Shown here: piece by piece, positions 1-11,261 of the stretch
How positions within the stretch are numbered: the stretch's first letter is position 1
Layout: each line of letters begins with the position of its first letter
Source: Entonaema liquescens
Lineage: Eukaryota > Ascomycota > Sordariomycetes > Xylariales > Xylariaceae
DNA length: 64,000 bases
Reading direction: 5' to 3'
Assembly: GCA_902805475.1 (NCBI GenBank)
Contig: CADCSX010000007.1
Span: 1,302,001-1,366,000 of the forward strand
Translations under genes and position numbers: made by a program
The notes under the pieces: model-generated
Told to the model about the DNA's origin: nothing
Seen by the model: only the letters and a program-made list of their open reading frames with translations
The model's database searches: none

Positions 1-425
1 AATAATATTTTTAATATTTACGTTTGTATTATTATTAAGATATTATTTAATTTAACTTTAAGTTTTTTTATATTTATTTTATTTTTTTTAAATAATTTTA
101 AAATAATTTCGCTTATTAAATTTAAATAATTATTAATATTTTTAATTATTTTTTAAAATATATTAACTAATATAAATAAATTATTATATTACTTTAATTA
201 TTTAATTTCGTTTTTAAATATTTTAATAATAATTAATAATAAAATTTATATTATTTTTAATAAATTTTTAAATTTTTATTTACGTGATTAACATTTTATT
301 TACGTAAATAACTATTTATGTTTTTTAATTAATTTATATAATAGTTTAGGATACTAATTACTTATAAAATAATTAAAATCTGATAAATTATAATATATAT
401 AATAATTATTAATTATTAACTAAAT
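1..425. repeat. Extremely AT-rich, RIP-like block
   Basis: This stretch is built almost only of A and T, rich in TpA and TTAATT-like words, with roughly one G or C in ten bases. Near 425-470 the composition returns abruptly to that of the coding part of the window. No reading frame in it looks like protein. Such blocks in filamentous ascomycetes are usually transposon copies eroded by repeat-induced point mutation (C to T); that origin is inferred. It continues past the left edge, so its size is unknown. The first gene starts only about 250 bp to the right. Confidence 0.7.
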
Positions 426-679
426 TAGGATTATAGGATGTTATAGAGATGTTTTCATTTAGGCCTCAATTGTGGGGCGCTAAGGCCTGGCAATGGTTAG
501 TGCGCTACTGCCATGGGATCCACAAGCTATGGTATTAAGCAGGTACCTCTTTCAAACCCCAGTCAATCAATCATTTCAAACGAGGAAACGTTCATCAACT
601 TTTTATAGTGAAACTCATCGCGCCGTTTTGTAATGAACAATACCTAAGTACATAAATAAAATGATGAAGATATCTCAAG

Positions 680-3600
680 ATGACTAGTAACTCCTCGACC
701 GCCAGGAATGATTTTTTCAAAGAGGTTTGATTGTCTTTTTCCTTGCTATGTGCTTCGTAAAAAAAGGGTGCTCCTTACTGATCCTAAGATAGCTCAAACC
801 ACGATGCGTCGCCATCAACAATTTGTCCGTCCGTGCATCTGATAAGAAAGCAATTGCCAAGGACCTGATAAGTGTGGTCGAAGACCTCGCTACCATCCTA
901 GACCGGCAAATTTCTACCGATGACACAATTTTGGATGAAAAGCTCGCTGATTATGTCTTTTTCCCACTCTCTAACATCCTGCGGAATCAGCAGCAATATC
1001 CTATCCGCTTAACTGAGTTGACTATCAGATGCTTGCGAGTATTAATTCGTTATGGGTGGAAAGCCAAGATTCCTAATGAGCTTTCCCAGCAGCTCCTCAT
1101 ATTTCTTACTTTCATCGTTGGTGGCATTCCCGGTCAGGAGAGGAAAGATCGGATTCCAGAGGAGACAGAACTGGAATCACTCAAGGCGTTGACCGAGCTG
1201 ATTAAAGCTACTGGCTCATCCCTGGCTGGTGCAGCAGCATTGGTAGATGCAAAGGCAATACCTGCCTTAGGACATACTATTACTGTCATCCTGGATAGTA
1301 TTACGGATGGCAAAACATCAGACATCAGACTCCAGGGGTTAGGGGCGCTAGATGCGCTTCTAGCCGCAATCAGGGACCAAACTGCCCTAGCTACTTTTCT
1401 TCCCGGAATAGTATCATCTCTCAGCAGGCTACTTACGCCGCCTGCGGCGTATAAAAACCAGAGAAAAGTCTTGGTTGGCGGTATTAACGCCATGAAGGAT
1501 GTACTTACTAGGGTGTTGGGAGATATAAAAGTCATGGGAGTAATAAAGAAGCAAACAACAGACGAAGGGGACAACGCTACTGAGGGCAAGGTTTTATCGC
1601 CATCATGGCTGAAGGCAACTACATCAAAGGTAAAGCTTGCTCTTGCGAGTGTATTGAAATTACGGAATGCCGATTCCGACGACATACGGATCGCCCTAGA
1701 AAGATTATGCATCAGCCTCCTAGACGAATGTCATGAATCTCTCGCAGAATGCGCATCCATACTTGTTGAGAGTGCTATGATATTAGCAAATGAAGAGAAG
1801 GAGAAATCGGTTTTTGAGACGAGTCTAGCTGATCTAGCTAGGATTTACCCGGAACTTGGAGACACAATCAAGACTGCAGTATACAATTGGGTTACAAGTC
1901 TTCCTCGAATAGTGCAGTCTAGCGATGACAGAATCAAACAACAGGCAATTCGGAATCTCATCAAAGGCCAACATTTTATCACAACGCTCCAGCTCGACTC
2001 GTCCATTTTAGACGACTCGCTAGCTGCCTCCCTGAGGGATAGTACCACTGCGCTTGTCCTAGCATCGAAATCGAGCGGTATGTCGGAGGTTCCTTCGAAT
2101 GCTATCGAGCTGAACATGGACGTGGTTAGACCAGATAAACCTAATGCCTTTCCACCTATCCTGATTGCACAGGAAACAGAAAAGTCTACGCGAATGACAC
2201 TCCTTGACTTAATATCAAAAGTCGGATCTATCTCTCAGCAAGGTAAACTGGCTGATGATTTACTGGCTTATGTTCGAGACTCTACGGGGCCCAGCCAGGT
2301 CGTCTCATATTGGTTGGCCTTTGAACTGGTCAAGTCAAGCTTATCTCAGTCCTCGGACCTGGATGACTTCCTTGACTTGAGCTCTGCAACTGACATAACA
2401 GATGAGAGCGAACCAATTTTCCAAGAGCTCTACTCTTTCTCTGTTGCTGTCTTAGACTCCCAGACCGAGGCAGAAGAAGTTGATTGGCGCTTAAAGGCCT
2501 TGGCTTTAGAAGTTACAACTTTTGCCGCTTCAAGAATGAAAGAAAACTTTCGTCCTGAGCTCATTGATGTGCTGTACCCTATCACGACATTTCTGGGTTC
2601 CGAAGTGCCCAGATTACGGGATCATGCGATCATCAGTCTTAATAGTATCGCTGCGACATGTGGATATTCTAACGTTACTGATTTAATCATCGAGAATGTC
2701 GACTACATGGTAAACTCGGTATCCTTGCGCTTGAATACTTTCGATATATCCCCTACATCGACCCAGGTTTTACGGATGATGATAAGACTTACCGGTCCAA
2801 AGTTAATACCATATCTCGACGATGTGATCGCATCGATCTTCGCGGCTCTCGACAACTATCACGGATACCCTCTATTTGCGGAGAGCTTGTTTAGCGTCCT
2901 TACGGAAGTAGTACAGCAAGGTTCACGCTCTGACCATTTACTTTTAGATGTAGTAAAATCATCGGCTAAAAACCATAAGAAAGCTTCGCAAGCAATGGCC
3001 ACAACCGATGACCTCTGCGATATTCTCTCTAGGCGGATAGAAAGACAAGAAAAGCTCCGGCTCGAGGAAGTTAATAACGAAAGGATAGAATCCCATCCAG
3101 AACGCCCCTGGAAAGAGATAAGTTCGACTGTGGCCGAAACTACTGAAGACGACGAAGAACCTGACACCGATGTCGAAAAGCCGCCACCACCTAAAACACC
3201 CACGTTCAAGATTCTCACTCGTATCACTGACCTAACGCAACATTACTTAACATCCCCTTCACCAACGTTGCGAAAATCGCTTTTGGACCTTCTTATTACT
3301 GTTTGCCCAGCGCTCTCACCTGATGAAGATGCCTTCTTACCCCTTGTCAACTCGGTCTGGCCTGTTTTGATTGAGAGGTTATATGACTCCGAACCGTTCG
3401 TTATAATCTCGGCTTGCAAAGCGCTGGCTACTCTTTGCGAGAGTGCCGGTGATTTTCTTAATACAAGAATTAAGACGGAGTGGTGGGATAAACTAGGTGG
3501 GTGGTGTAGGAAAGCACAGGCAGACGCAACGCAATCAAACAACAAAGCGATTGTCAAACCCAAAGCAAATCGCGGCGATAAGCAAGGCCGCGACATAGTA

Positions 3601-3948
3601 ATACCAATTCACTCCCATAACGGTGTCGAGGGTAAACAGCCTAGCAAGGCCGTTGAAGCTGTTTCAAGCACGGGCCTAGGCAGATTTACTCAGGCCGCGC
3701 AGACCTGGGAGGCAGTGCAGGAGCTTCTAGTCGCTATAGTGTCATTCGTTCAGATTGATGACGACGTATTCGATCAGATCCTCCTATTGCTAGCGGACAC
3801 ACTGCCTACGAATCATGAGGCGAAGGCCGCGCTGGAGATAGTAGATCCTGATGCCGTATGGCTCTTGATGTATGAACGAGGGATGGTGGCGCCAATGGAA
3901 AAGCCTACATTGCCTGGGGTAAATTTTGTTACTTTATGGGATACGTAA
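680..3948 (+). CDS. TTI1: TTI1, TELO2-interacting (TTT complex) HEAT-repeat protein
   Basis: Tti1 works with Tel2 and Tti2 (TTT complex), and with Hsp90 and R2TP, to fold and stabilise PIKK kinases such as Tor, Tel1 and Mec1. Model: exon 1 680-724 (ATG, 15 codons), intron 725-792 (GTTTGA...TAG, 68 bp), exon 2 793-3948, giving 1066 aa. The joined N-terminus reads FFKE then LKPRCVAINNLSVRAS, matching the family start; the large frame alone has no ATG there. The stretch LADYVFFPLSNILR followed by RCLRVLIRYGW is a recognisable TTI1 signature. The rest is helical HEAT/ARM-type sequence with an acidic, proline-rich linker near residues 795-812 and a conserved C-terminal helical part. Length fits fungal TTI1. 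The donor GTTTGA is weak, so exon 1 is somewhat less certain than the rest. Confidence 0.88.
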
Positions 3949-5999
3949 GGCTGGTAGGGGAATATTCAAGCCAAGTAAAGGCACGCTTATTACACTAATT
4001 CTAACGCCAGTGTACACAGACATGTGTATCTCAAACGCAGGTTTCGAGGACTGGAAAGTAAATTCGATTTTAAGCGCCCAGCTATATTCTCTGTCTTACC
4101 AACTATTGCCAATTTAATGTAGGCGCGATTTTCTATCACCGTAGAATGTCTTAAGTGACACGGGAAAAGTTGCTTGGCGCTGTCTGAATATGCAACATCT
4201 ATTCGGCAAAGTACGATCGGACTTTGGCCTCTCACAACATTCACAGGCGCCACTAAGCAGCGATCCATCGCCGAGGCCATGCTCTTTTTTAGGGGTCTAG
4301 GATAGATCGCGGCAACGGCGTCTACTAAGCTTTCCCAACACCTTGCCTTATTTATATGTATTATTGCCATTCACAAGGGGATCTATCCACCATCGCGCCA
4401 CACGTAAATTGGGCCTGTTTATAGACTGACAGCATGTGCATGTATAAGTGCATGAACCCTGCCATTCAAAAATAATAACTTAGTAGGTTATTAAATAAAT
4501 ATCATTTACCTACGTCGCCGGGGCATTTCGACTATTTCCATTAGGTAACATATTCACTCACAAGTCGTCGTTAGTCCGTTTTAGAAGAGCCGCAAAGTGA
4601 CACCATATTATCATATATCAAAAACGACGGATATCTTATTTTTAGAGCGATTCAAATAGATGTGTCATCGGAGGATAGTTGATACAGCTTACTTTAAGAT
4701 CAAACATTGATACCAGGCAGGAGGGAATATGCCTCTTCTTGTATAGTATTAACAATAAGATATGAAGGGCAACCGGCCCAACACTGGATCAATAGATGTA
4801 AGAAAAGAAATGGTATCCGCTTAACAAACACAAAAAGCCTGACAAGGAGTTTGTATAATCTCAACGGAATACAAGCGTTTCTGTCGAAATGGGAATCCTT
4901 CACGCAAACATCGCCGGGAATAAGGGGCTGTCTTATATCTCCCCATACTTGCTTAGCTTACTACCATTAAATCAAAACTCCAACTAATGATTCGAATCAA
5001 ATTATAGATAAACGTGCTTACGGGAAACTAGCTTATCTAGCTTGTATTATGTCGTACAGCTTTGACATGGCCAGATGGATATTCGTCGAGTGCAGACATG
5101 TAAGTAAGCCGGGGTTTCCCCAAGTACCACCCCCAAAAGTACCTCTCTCTGTAGATCAATTTTCTTAAGCTTTCTTATTAACTTAAAACGTTCTAGAACT
5201 CGGGTCTGAAAGAAGAGAAGTGTACGTACGTATGGGCGGAACACTTCCCGAAACAGTTGCAATTCTCGATATCATAACTATTTGAAAATCTAATGCTTTT
5301 TCTCTTTGCCAAAATTATAAAGCCGTCTTACACAGCAGCACAGTAAGGACTAATGTCGTAGGGTCACCTTCTGGCAAACCTCGTTCATGGTCGGGAATAA
5401 ATGTATGCAGCTAGCCGGAAGACAAGCTATTGTTCTTAACGCCACCATAGATTAATCTTGCAGGCCGAAATCTGATAGAGCGATCTGACAATCATTAGGT
5501 AGTAGAGGTATAACATTTAGGAATGGTATTCATGTCTACTTACATTTCATTTGGTCGCGTGTCGCCGTCATCTCCACTACACTAGGACATGGCACGTCTC
5601 CCAGCTAGCCTGCATTACTTCGTCAGCATGGACAGGGAGCAAGGTTGCTTTTCATGTCGGATATCCTCAACCAGACGGTCTTGTAATACCGTGTAACAGT
5701 GTTATGCCTTATTTATTGTACTACACACGTCTCCCGTCTTGTCAACTAGATAGGACGACAAATGCAGCTAGGCCTGCTCATCCCTCGGCGCCGTTAGGAT
5801 TCCGCCTTATCCTATAACAAGGGTCTAGACCGGTAGATCTGCCCGTGCGGATCATACATAGATACCCTGACATATCCCATTCTCAATTATTGTAGTTGAT
5901 TCTTTCGTCATCCTTCCTTTTCTCCCTCCTCTTTTTGAGAAGGCGCACGATACCTACCAACCGACAGATGGATTGAGAAAAAGCATAATACTTATAACC
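3949..5999. other. Intergenic, no gene seen
   Basis: About 2 kb between TTI1 and the amino-acid permease, both on the plus strand. It must hold the TTI1 terminator and the permease promoter. Short open frames here (for example 4707-4970 and 5551-5817) have no family resemblance and are judged chance. I saw no tRNA or clear repeat. Confidence 0.5.
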
Positions 6000-8044
6000 A
6001 TGTCTGCGGATACTGAGAAGGAAGTTAGAGGCAATGTCGTGGCTAGCTCGGTCTCTTATACGGCCAGAGGCCACGACGAGGAGGTCGGAATCGTTAACCA
6101 CGACGGCCAGCTTCGCACGGACTTGAGGAATCGCCATATGCAAATGATAGCAATCGGTGAGAGCTTCCTAGAGAGTACTACCCCTAAGGGACTGTAATAT
6201 CTCGCTAATGTGACGTGATCCCAATAGGCGGCGCTATTGGAGCTGGTTTATTCATTGGATCGGGTAGTGCTTTATACCACGGAGGACCGGCTGCCTTAGT
6301 AATTTCCCCTTTAATATGTCCCAGACATTGTGAGATATAGCGCTGCTTAGATACTAATGACACGACGGTCTTAGATCATCGGCTACCTCATTGTCGGAAT
6401 TATGTTACTATTTACGATGCAGGCTCTCGCAGAACTGGCAGTCATGTATCCCGTAAACGGAGCGTTCTATACTTATGTCGTGAGATTCGTGGATCCGGCT
6501 TGGTACGCTGTTCGTCTTGCGCCGATATATTTCTTCTAACAATTGGGGATTCCGTGTAGGGGCTTTGCCACAGGATGGAACTACGCGATCGCATGGCTTA
6601 CGGTCCTCCCGTTCGAGCTTATTGCCGCTGGTATGACCATCGAATTCTGGCGGCGTGACCTCAACATAGCTATTTGGGTTACCGTGTTTCTGGTTATCTT
6701 GACCTTGATCCAGATATTTGGTGTGCGAGGCTACGGTGAAGGTAAGGAATGGGTCGCATATTAAAGGACCCTTATTGTGCCGGCTGACGATATTTAGTCG
6801 AGTTCATCCTTAGCATGATCAAAATCGCGGCTTGCACAGGCTCGTATTATGGACCACCGCAGATGTGCTACAGCTGACTTGTGACGTAGGTTTTATTATA
6901 TTAGGGATTATAATAAACTGTGGTGGAGTTGGTGATAGGGGGTATCTTGGCGCGAAATACTGGCATGACCCAGGGGCTTTCCAGAATGGCTTCAACGGGT
7001 TCGCCGGAGTCTTTGTCGTCGCCGCCTTCGCTTTCGGTGGTACCGAACTGGTCGGTCTAGCCGCTGCCGAGTCAGTCGATCCTCGACGTGCGATCCCTAT
7101 GGCTTCTAAACAGGTCTTCTTTCGCATTGCCTTCTTCTACATCGTCAATCTCTTCATCCTCGGACTGATACTACCGTCGGACGATCCCCGCCTAGAGCAA
7201 TCGACCGGCTTCAACTCAAGCTACTCCCCTTTCGTTCTAGCCATCCAAGATGCTGGTATCGCTGTGTTACCGTCGATATTTAACGTAGTGATTACCATTT
7301 CGGTCATCAGCGTCGCTAATTCGTGTACATTCGGCTCGACCCGAACAATGCAGGCCATGGCAGAACGGGGCATGGCGCCTCAATTCCTCGCGTACGTCGA
7401 TAAAGCTGGTCGACCCCTATACTGCGTTGTAGTCCAACTCGCGTTCGGCCTTTTGGGTTATATTGGCGTAGCATCAAATGGGTTAACTGTGTTCAACTGG
7501 CTACTCTCCCTTTCCGGTTTGTCGTACTTATTCGTATGGGGGTCATGTTGCCTTGCCCATATCCGGTTCAGATTAGCTTGGAAGAAGCAGGGACGTAGCC
7601 TAACCGAGATCCCCTATAGATCACCCCTGGGAATATGGGGAAGCGCCATCGGGTTGACTCTCAATATTATCTGTCTGATTGCAACTTTCTATAACGGTCT
7701 TTACGTAAGCTTAACTCTTCAGTTCATCATGAAGGCCCCCTTTCCTTTCCCCTTTTGAAGATGTATGGAGCATTATGACTAACCTATTCGGCCGTTAGCC
7801 CTCCCCTGATTCGAGCCCGAAAGCCGCAAACTTCTTTCAGACGTATCTTGCTGCTCCGATAGTGATATTGTTGTACATGTTCTGGAAGATACGGTCGGGC
7901 AGCTGGCGGCAGATGTGGGTTAAGCTCAACGATATCGACCTGACGGCTGGGGCCCGCCCGTTGGAGACAGAGGAGGAGAACAGGATCAGGGAAGAAAAGA
8001 CATGGCTCAACTTACCGTTCCGCATGTTCAGGGCACTCTTTTGA
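6000..8044 (+). CDS. Amino-acid permease, fungal AAP/YAT family (GAP1/DIP5-like)
   Basis: Plasma-membrane proton-coupled amino-acid importer; the substrate range cannot be told from sequence. Seven exons: 6000-6156, 6228-6298, 6375-6502, 6560-6741, 6798-6839, 6890-7704, 7799-8044, giving 546 aa in one frame. The hydrophilic N-terminus leads into LRNRHMQMIAIGGAIGAGLF, the hallmark before and in TM1, then GSGSALYHGGPAAL. Later hallmarks are RGYGEVEF, the FGGTEL segment, and the C-terminal VNDIDL-type motif (here KLNDIDLTAG). Intron 5 (6840-6889, 50 bp) begins with GC, not GT (CAG|GCTCGT, branch-like CTGAC, TAG end). It is required to join KIAACT to GFIILGIIIN without a frame break. All other introns are GT-AG. 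The tail after TM12 is a 60-residue charged cytoplasmic domain, as usual for the family. Nearest alternative: a GABA/proline permease of the same superfamily. Confidence 0.88.
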
Positions 8045-9298
8045 GCGGTGGTGTTCGCCTGGTAAGCTTTCTAATGAGACTCGGTCTAATTTGTGGAAGG
8101 TATTTGCATGGAGTATGTGTACCAGGAGTGTTGATATATCCCGCTTTATTATACTCTATCCTAATTCTATCATCACCTTATCACGCTCAGTTGTTAGATA
8201 ACAAATCCTTAGGTATATACCTAGGTACCTACTATAAGGGCTTACGGTGCTCTTACTGTATTTTATCAGGCTAGTATACCCGTCTACTATCAGGACCGCA
8301 ACGAATACCTCTCTAACCAAGTTGAGTACCCAATCTAACTAGGTTATAATTACTCCCTATTTACCGAGTTAGAACAGCTACAAGTATTATATATACCTAC
8401 CTGGTGCCTGTCTGATAAACACCAAGTTCACTATGTACACCTTAAACTTCATAAGGGAAGCCACGCGGTGGTCAGTGGGTCATGTCTGCCCGCGTTTCGT
8501 GACTTCCCTCCGAGATATTCGGCGTTCTCCTGGCAACTACTCCCCTTTACCTGGACTAAGTACTTATTCGTGCCTTCCTCTTCCCCGCCGATTGTTTAGG
8601 CATGCCGTCCTAGGGCTTTAATAATTTCCTTCCAAGGCAATGCAAACAATCATAATTTCTCCCATTCGCATCTTTTTTGACGCCGACCTTAATTGCCTTC
8701 GACTTTTTAACCGCCTCCGACCGCTAGGTGCCTATAAATTTAATTCACCTACAATCATTCAGGTATCCATCGGCGGCACGATATCTTTCTTTACATTACC
8801 CCTAACCCCTTACCCCTTTCTATGGTATCTTTTCTAGAGTAGGCTACTTGCCAATATACATTTCACCTTCTGAAAAAGGAGCCAAGCGTGTGAATAACGG
8901 GTGTATCCCAGACTCATACGGTCACCAGTATTGTGAGTTTCTTCTGCTTTATTGTCGCGTTTCCCTTTGCATCTTTATACCCTTTTAGTTTCCAGCATCA
9001 CTATAAAGTTGGGTTGTCTTGTATGTGCGATCTTTCAGTATGGATTCTGTCGTGATGTTTTGTGCCTCTAGAAGACTAATATCCATGCTACTATGCTATT
9101 CATTACTTTGAAGTTATTCTGTCTAACCATTATTACTACCTGTCATATGGACTTGAGCACCTACATATGTCATGGCTAACCGAGTCCTCTGTAATAGCAA
9201 CTCATCAGCAGTCCATTAACAGCACGGTCTCATCTACTAGATCCCCGAGTAGCATCTTTCTGGTTTACATCAAGGACTCACACTTTGCAACTGTCAAG
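8045..9298. other. Intergenic with TACCTA-rich motifs
   Basis: A 1.25 kb gap between the permease and the 2EXR gene. It contains a short palindromic TACCTAGGTA-type cluster at 8211-8234, also found elsewhere in the window. Small open frames at 8433-8621 and 8640-8837 show no protein-like features. No RNA gene recognised. Confidence 0.45.
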
Positions 9299-10410
9299 AT
9301 GGCACAACCCGTTTCTAAACTATCCGGTGAATCATTCCCCCGGTTTAGATTCCTTCCTCCGGAGATACGGGGTCGGATTTGGGAAGCTGCCATTCCTGGC
9401 CAACGACTTATCAGGCGCCCGAGTCCGGCTGGCTCCAAGCCACAATTACGGAAGCCGGCCATTGCTTATGCTTGCCGGGAGTCACGATATATATATCACC
9501 TTACAGGAGGAAAAGACATTATTAAGACCAGCAAAGGCGAGTGGTTCCATCCGAAGAAGGACATCAGTGAGTACTAAGAACCTTTTTTCTTACTTCTTAT
9601 ATCCGGCTATGTTGTAGAACATTGCAATATGGTGTGATAGCTTTATAAATCTATAATATAGATTTGTGGGGTTCACCTAGTTATAACTTGAAGTTAACGA
9701 AGTTTACTAATACTACCTTAGTCTGTATAATGGCCTTGCCAGATATACCGAGCTACTTCACGCAAGTCAAAGATATACAACATGATTTCGAATCTGTCAT
9801 CATCTTGACTAAAGGGTCCAGTTTCTTTGGGATGTTTTTCGACACTACAGCGCCAATCCTTGCGGTGCTCTCGTCGACAGTCTTTGGCCAGAGCCAAGTT
9901 AAGAGTATCAATGTCTGCCCTATCAGTGATGAAAATATAGAATACTTATCTATACGTTATCGCCCCGGCCAACTCAACAGTAGAATGGCAAATCTATTTG
10001 GCAACAATTCACTGGTCATGGCCAACATACAGAATGAAAGTGAATGCAACAACCTCTTAGCCAGCCTCAACACCTTTAAGGGGGGTAAGCAGTGCGCTAG
10101 GATCCTCCTCAATATTTGCGAAATATTTAAGGAGGATGACTGTGATGATTGGATTACAGCATTGCTCTTTCTAAAAAAGACATGGATCTCCATGTGGAAC
10201 GTACATCACGGTTTGCCAGATTGTAAAAAAGCTGACTTGGAAAGTGGCCTATCATGGGCGGAACAATTAGCGCTTCTTGAAGAAGATCCTAACGCCCGAC
10301 AGGCTCTTGATAAAATTCCTGAGATCAATCCTGTGCTTCTGGTTGAGCTAAAAGACGGTATCGATGAGGACTTGAATACGGCCTTGGTAACGCAAACGAA
10401 CGCCATTTAA
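9299..10410 (+). CDS. 2EXR domain protein
   Basis: Fungus-specific 2EXR family, function unknown, often present in many copies in ascomycetes. Exon 1 is 9299-9566, intron 9567-9661 (GTGAGT...TATAG, 95 bp), exon 2 9662-10410, giving 338 aa. The domain starts at once with FPRFRFLPPEIRGRIWEAAI, the defining motif (FxxLPxEIRxxIWxxA). A conserved CRESR segment follows (here YACRESRYIY), then the tryptophan-containing WFHPKKDINLWG strand that bridges the intron. The second half has no motif I can name; it includes acidic helices near the C-terminus. Upstream frames add 44 residues before this ATG, but these look like untranslated leader. Confidence 0.82.
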
Positions 10411-11261
10411 ATTCGATGCATGACAACGACACTATGGATGCAATGGGGATTGTTAGGATCGAGAAGGCCACGAGCTTGGAGATATAATCCCCACACCCGA
10501 GCAAGCAACTATGGATACTCAACTTTAAGGTGTTAAAGGGTTTATGAGTTCATTGGTTTTACCTCCTCCTATAAGGGGCTAAAACTATCAGAGTGACACG
10601 AGTGAGGCGTCACGGCATTAAGAGTTTGAAGTACACTCTGCAGCATTTGAAGGGAGCTCTACTAAGGTAGCTTGAATTTCACTGGACATGATTGTTCCAG
10701 GGTTACTGCGTTGATTTCTGCGTTGATTTCAAGTTTACAATAGGCTAGCTTTGAACAGCTATGCAACGATATGAGGCAGACAAGGTTAATGAGGAGGGAG
10801 GGGGTTTCGATTTGGCTCTTTTCTTTGTGTATTCGAGTAATAGGAAGGCGTATAAACGCGACGGGATACGTGGTGAATTGTCATTCAAATACATCTCAGT
10901 TAATCTTCAGAATTCCACCGTTAATTGCAGAATATATGACCTCAACCCCCAGGTAGAACAGTGTCATATGCCGCTTGTTAATTAGGTAACCCTTGAAAGC
11001 GGATAGTATTCAATTGCCCTTTCTGTGAACGCCTTTCCACATCTAAATCTGTCTGTCGAGGTGTTGCCACTGACTTAATAAGTGAGGTTAGTAAAGTAAA
11101 TGCCGCCTCCCTAACGCTAGGATACCCCTACACCACACAACGCGAGCAATTGTTCGAACGTACTTAGGTAAGTACTTAGGTAGGTTACATACATGGGACG
11201 CGGCAGGTCTCCCTGGCTTCTGCATATCTAATTTATAAACCTAGAGTCCTTCCACTCTCTT
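10411..11261. other. Convergent intergenic region, no gene seen
   Basis: 850 bp between the 3' ends of the 2EXR gene (plus) and the kinase gene (minus). It should hold both terminators. It includes a TACTTAGGTAAGTACTTAGG repeat at about 11161-11188 of the type seen elsewhere in intergenic DNA. The open frame at 10761-10985 is judged chance. Confidence 0.45.
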
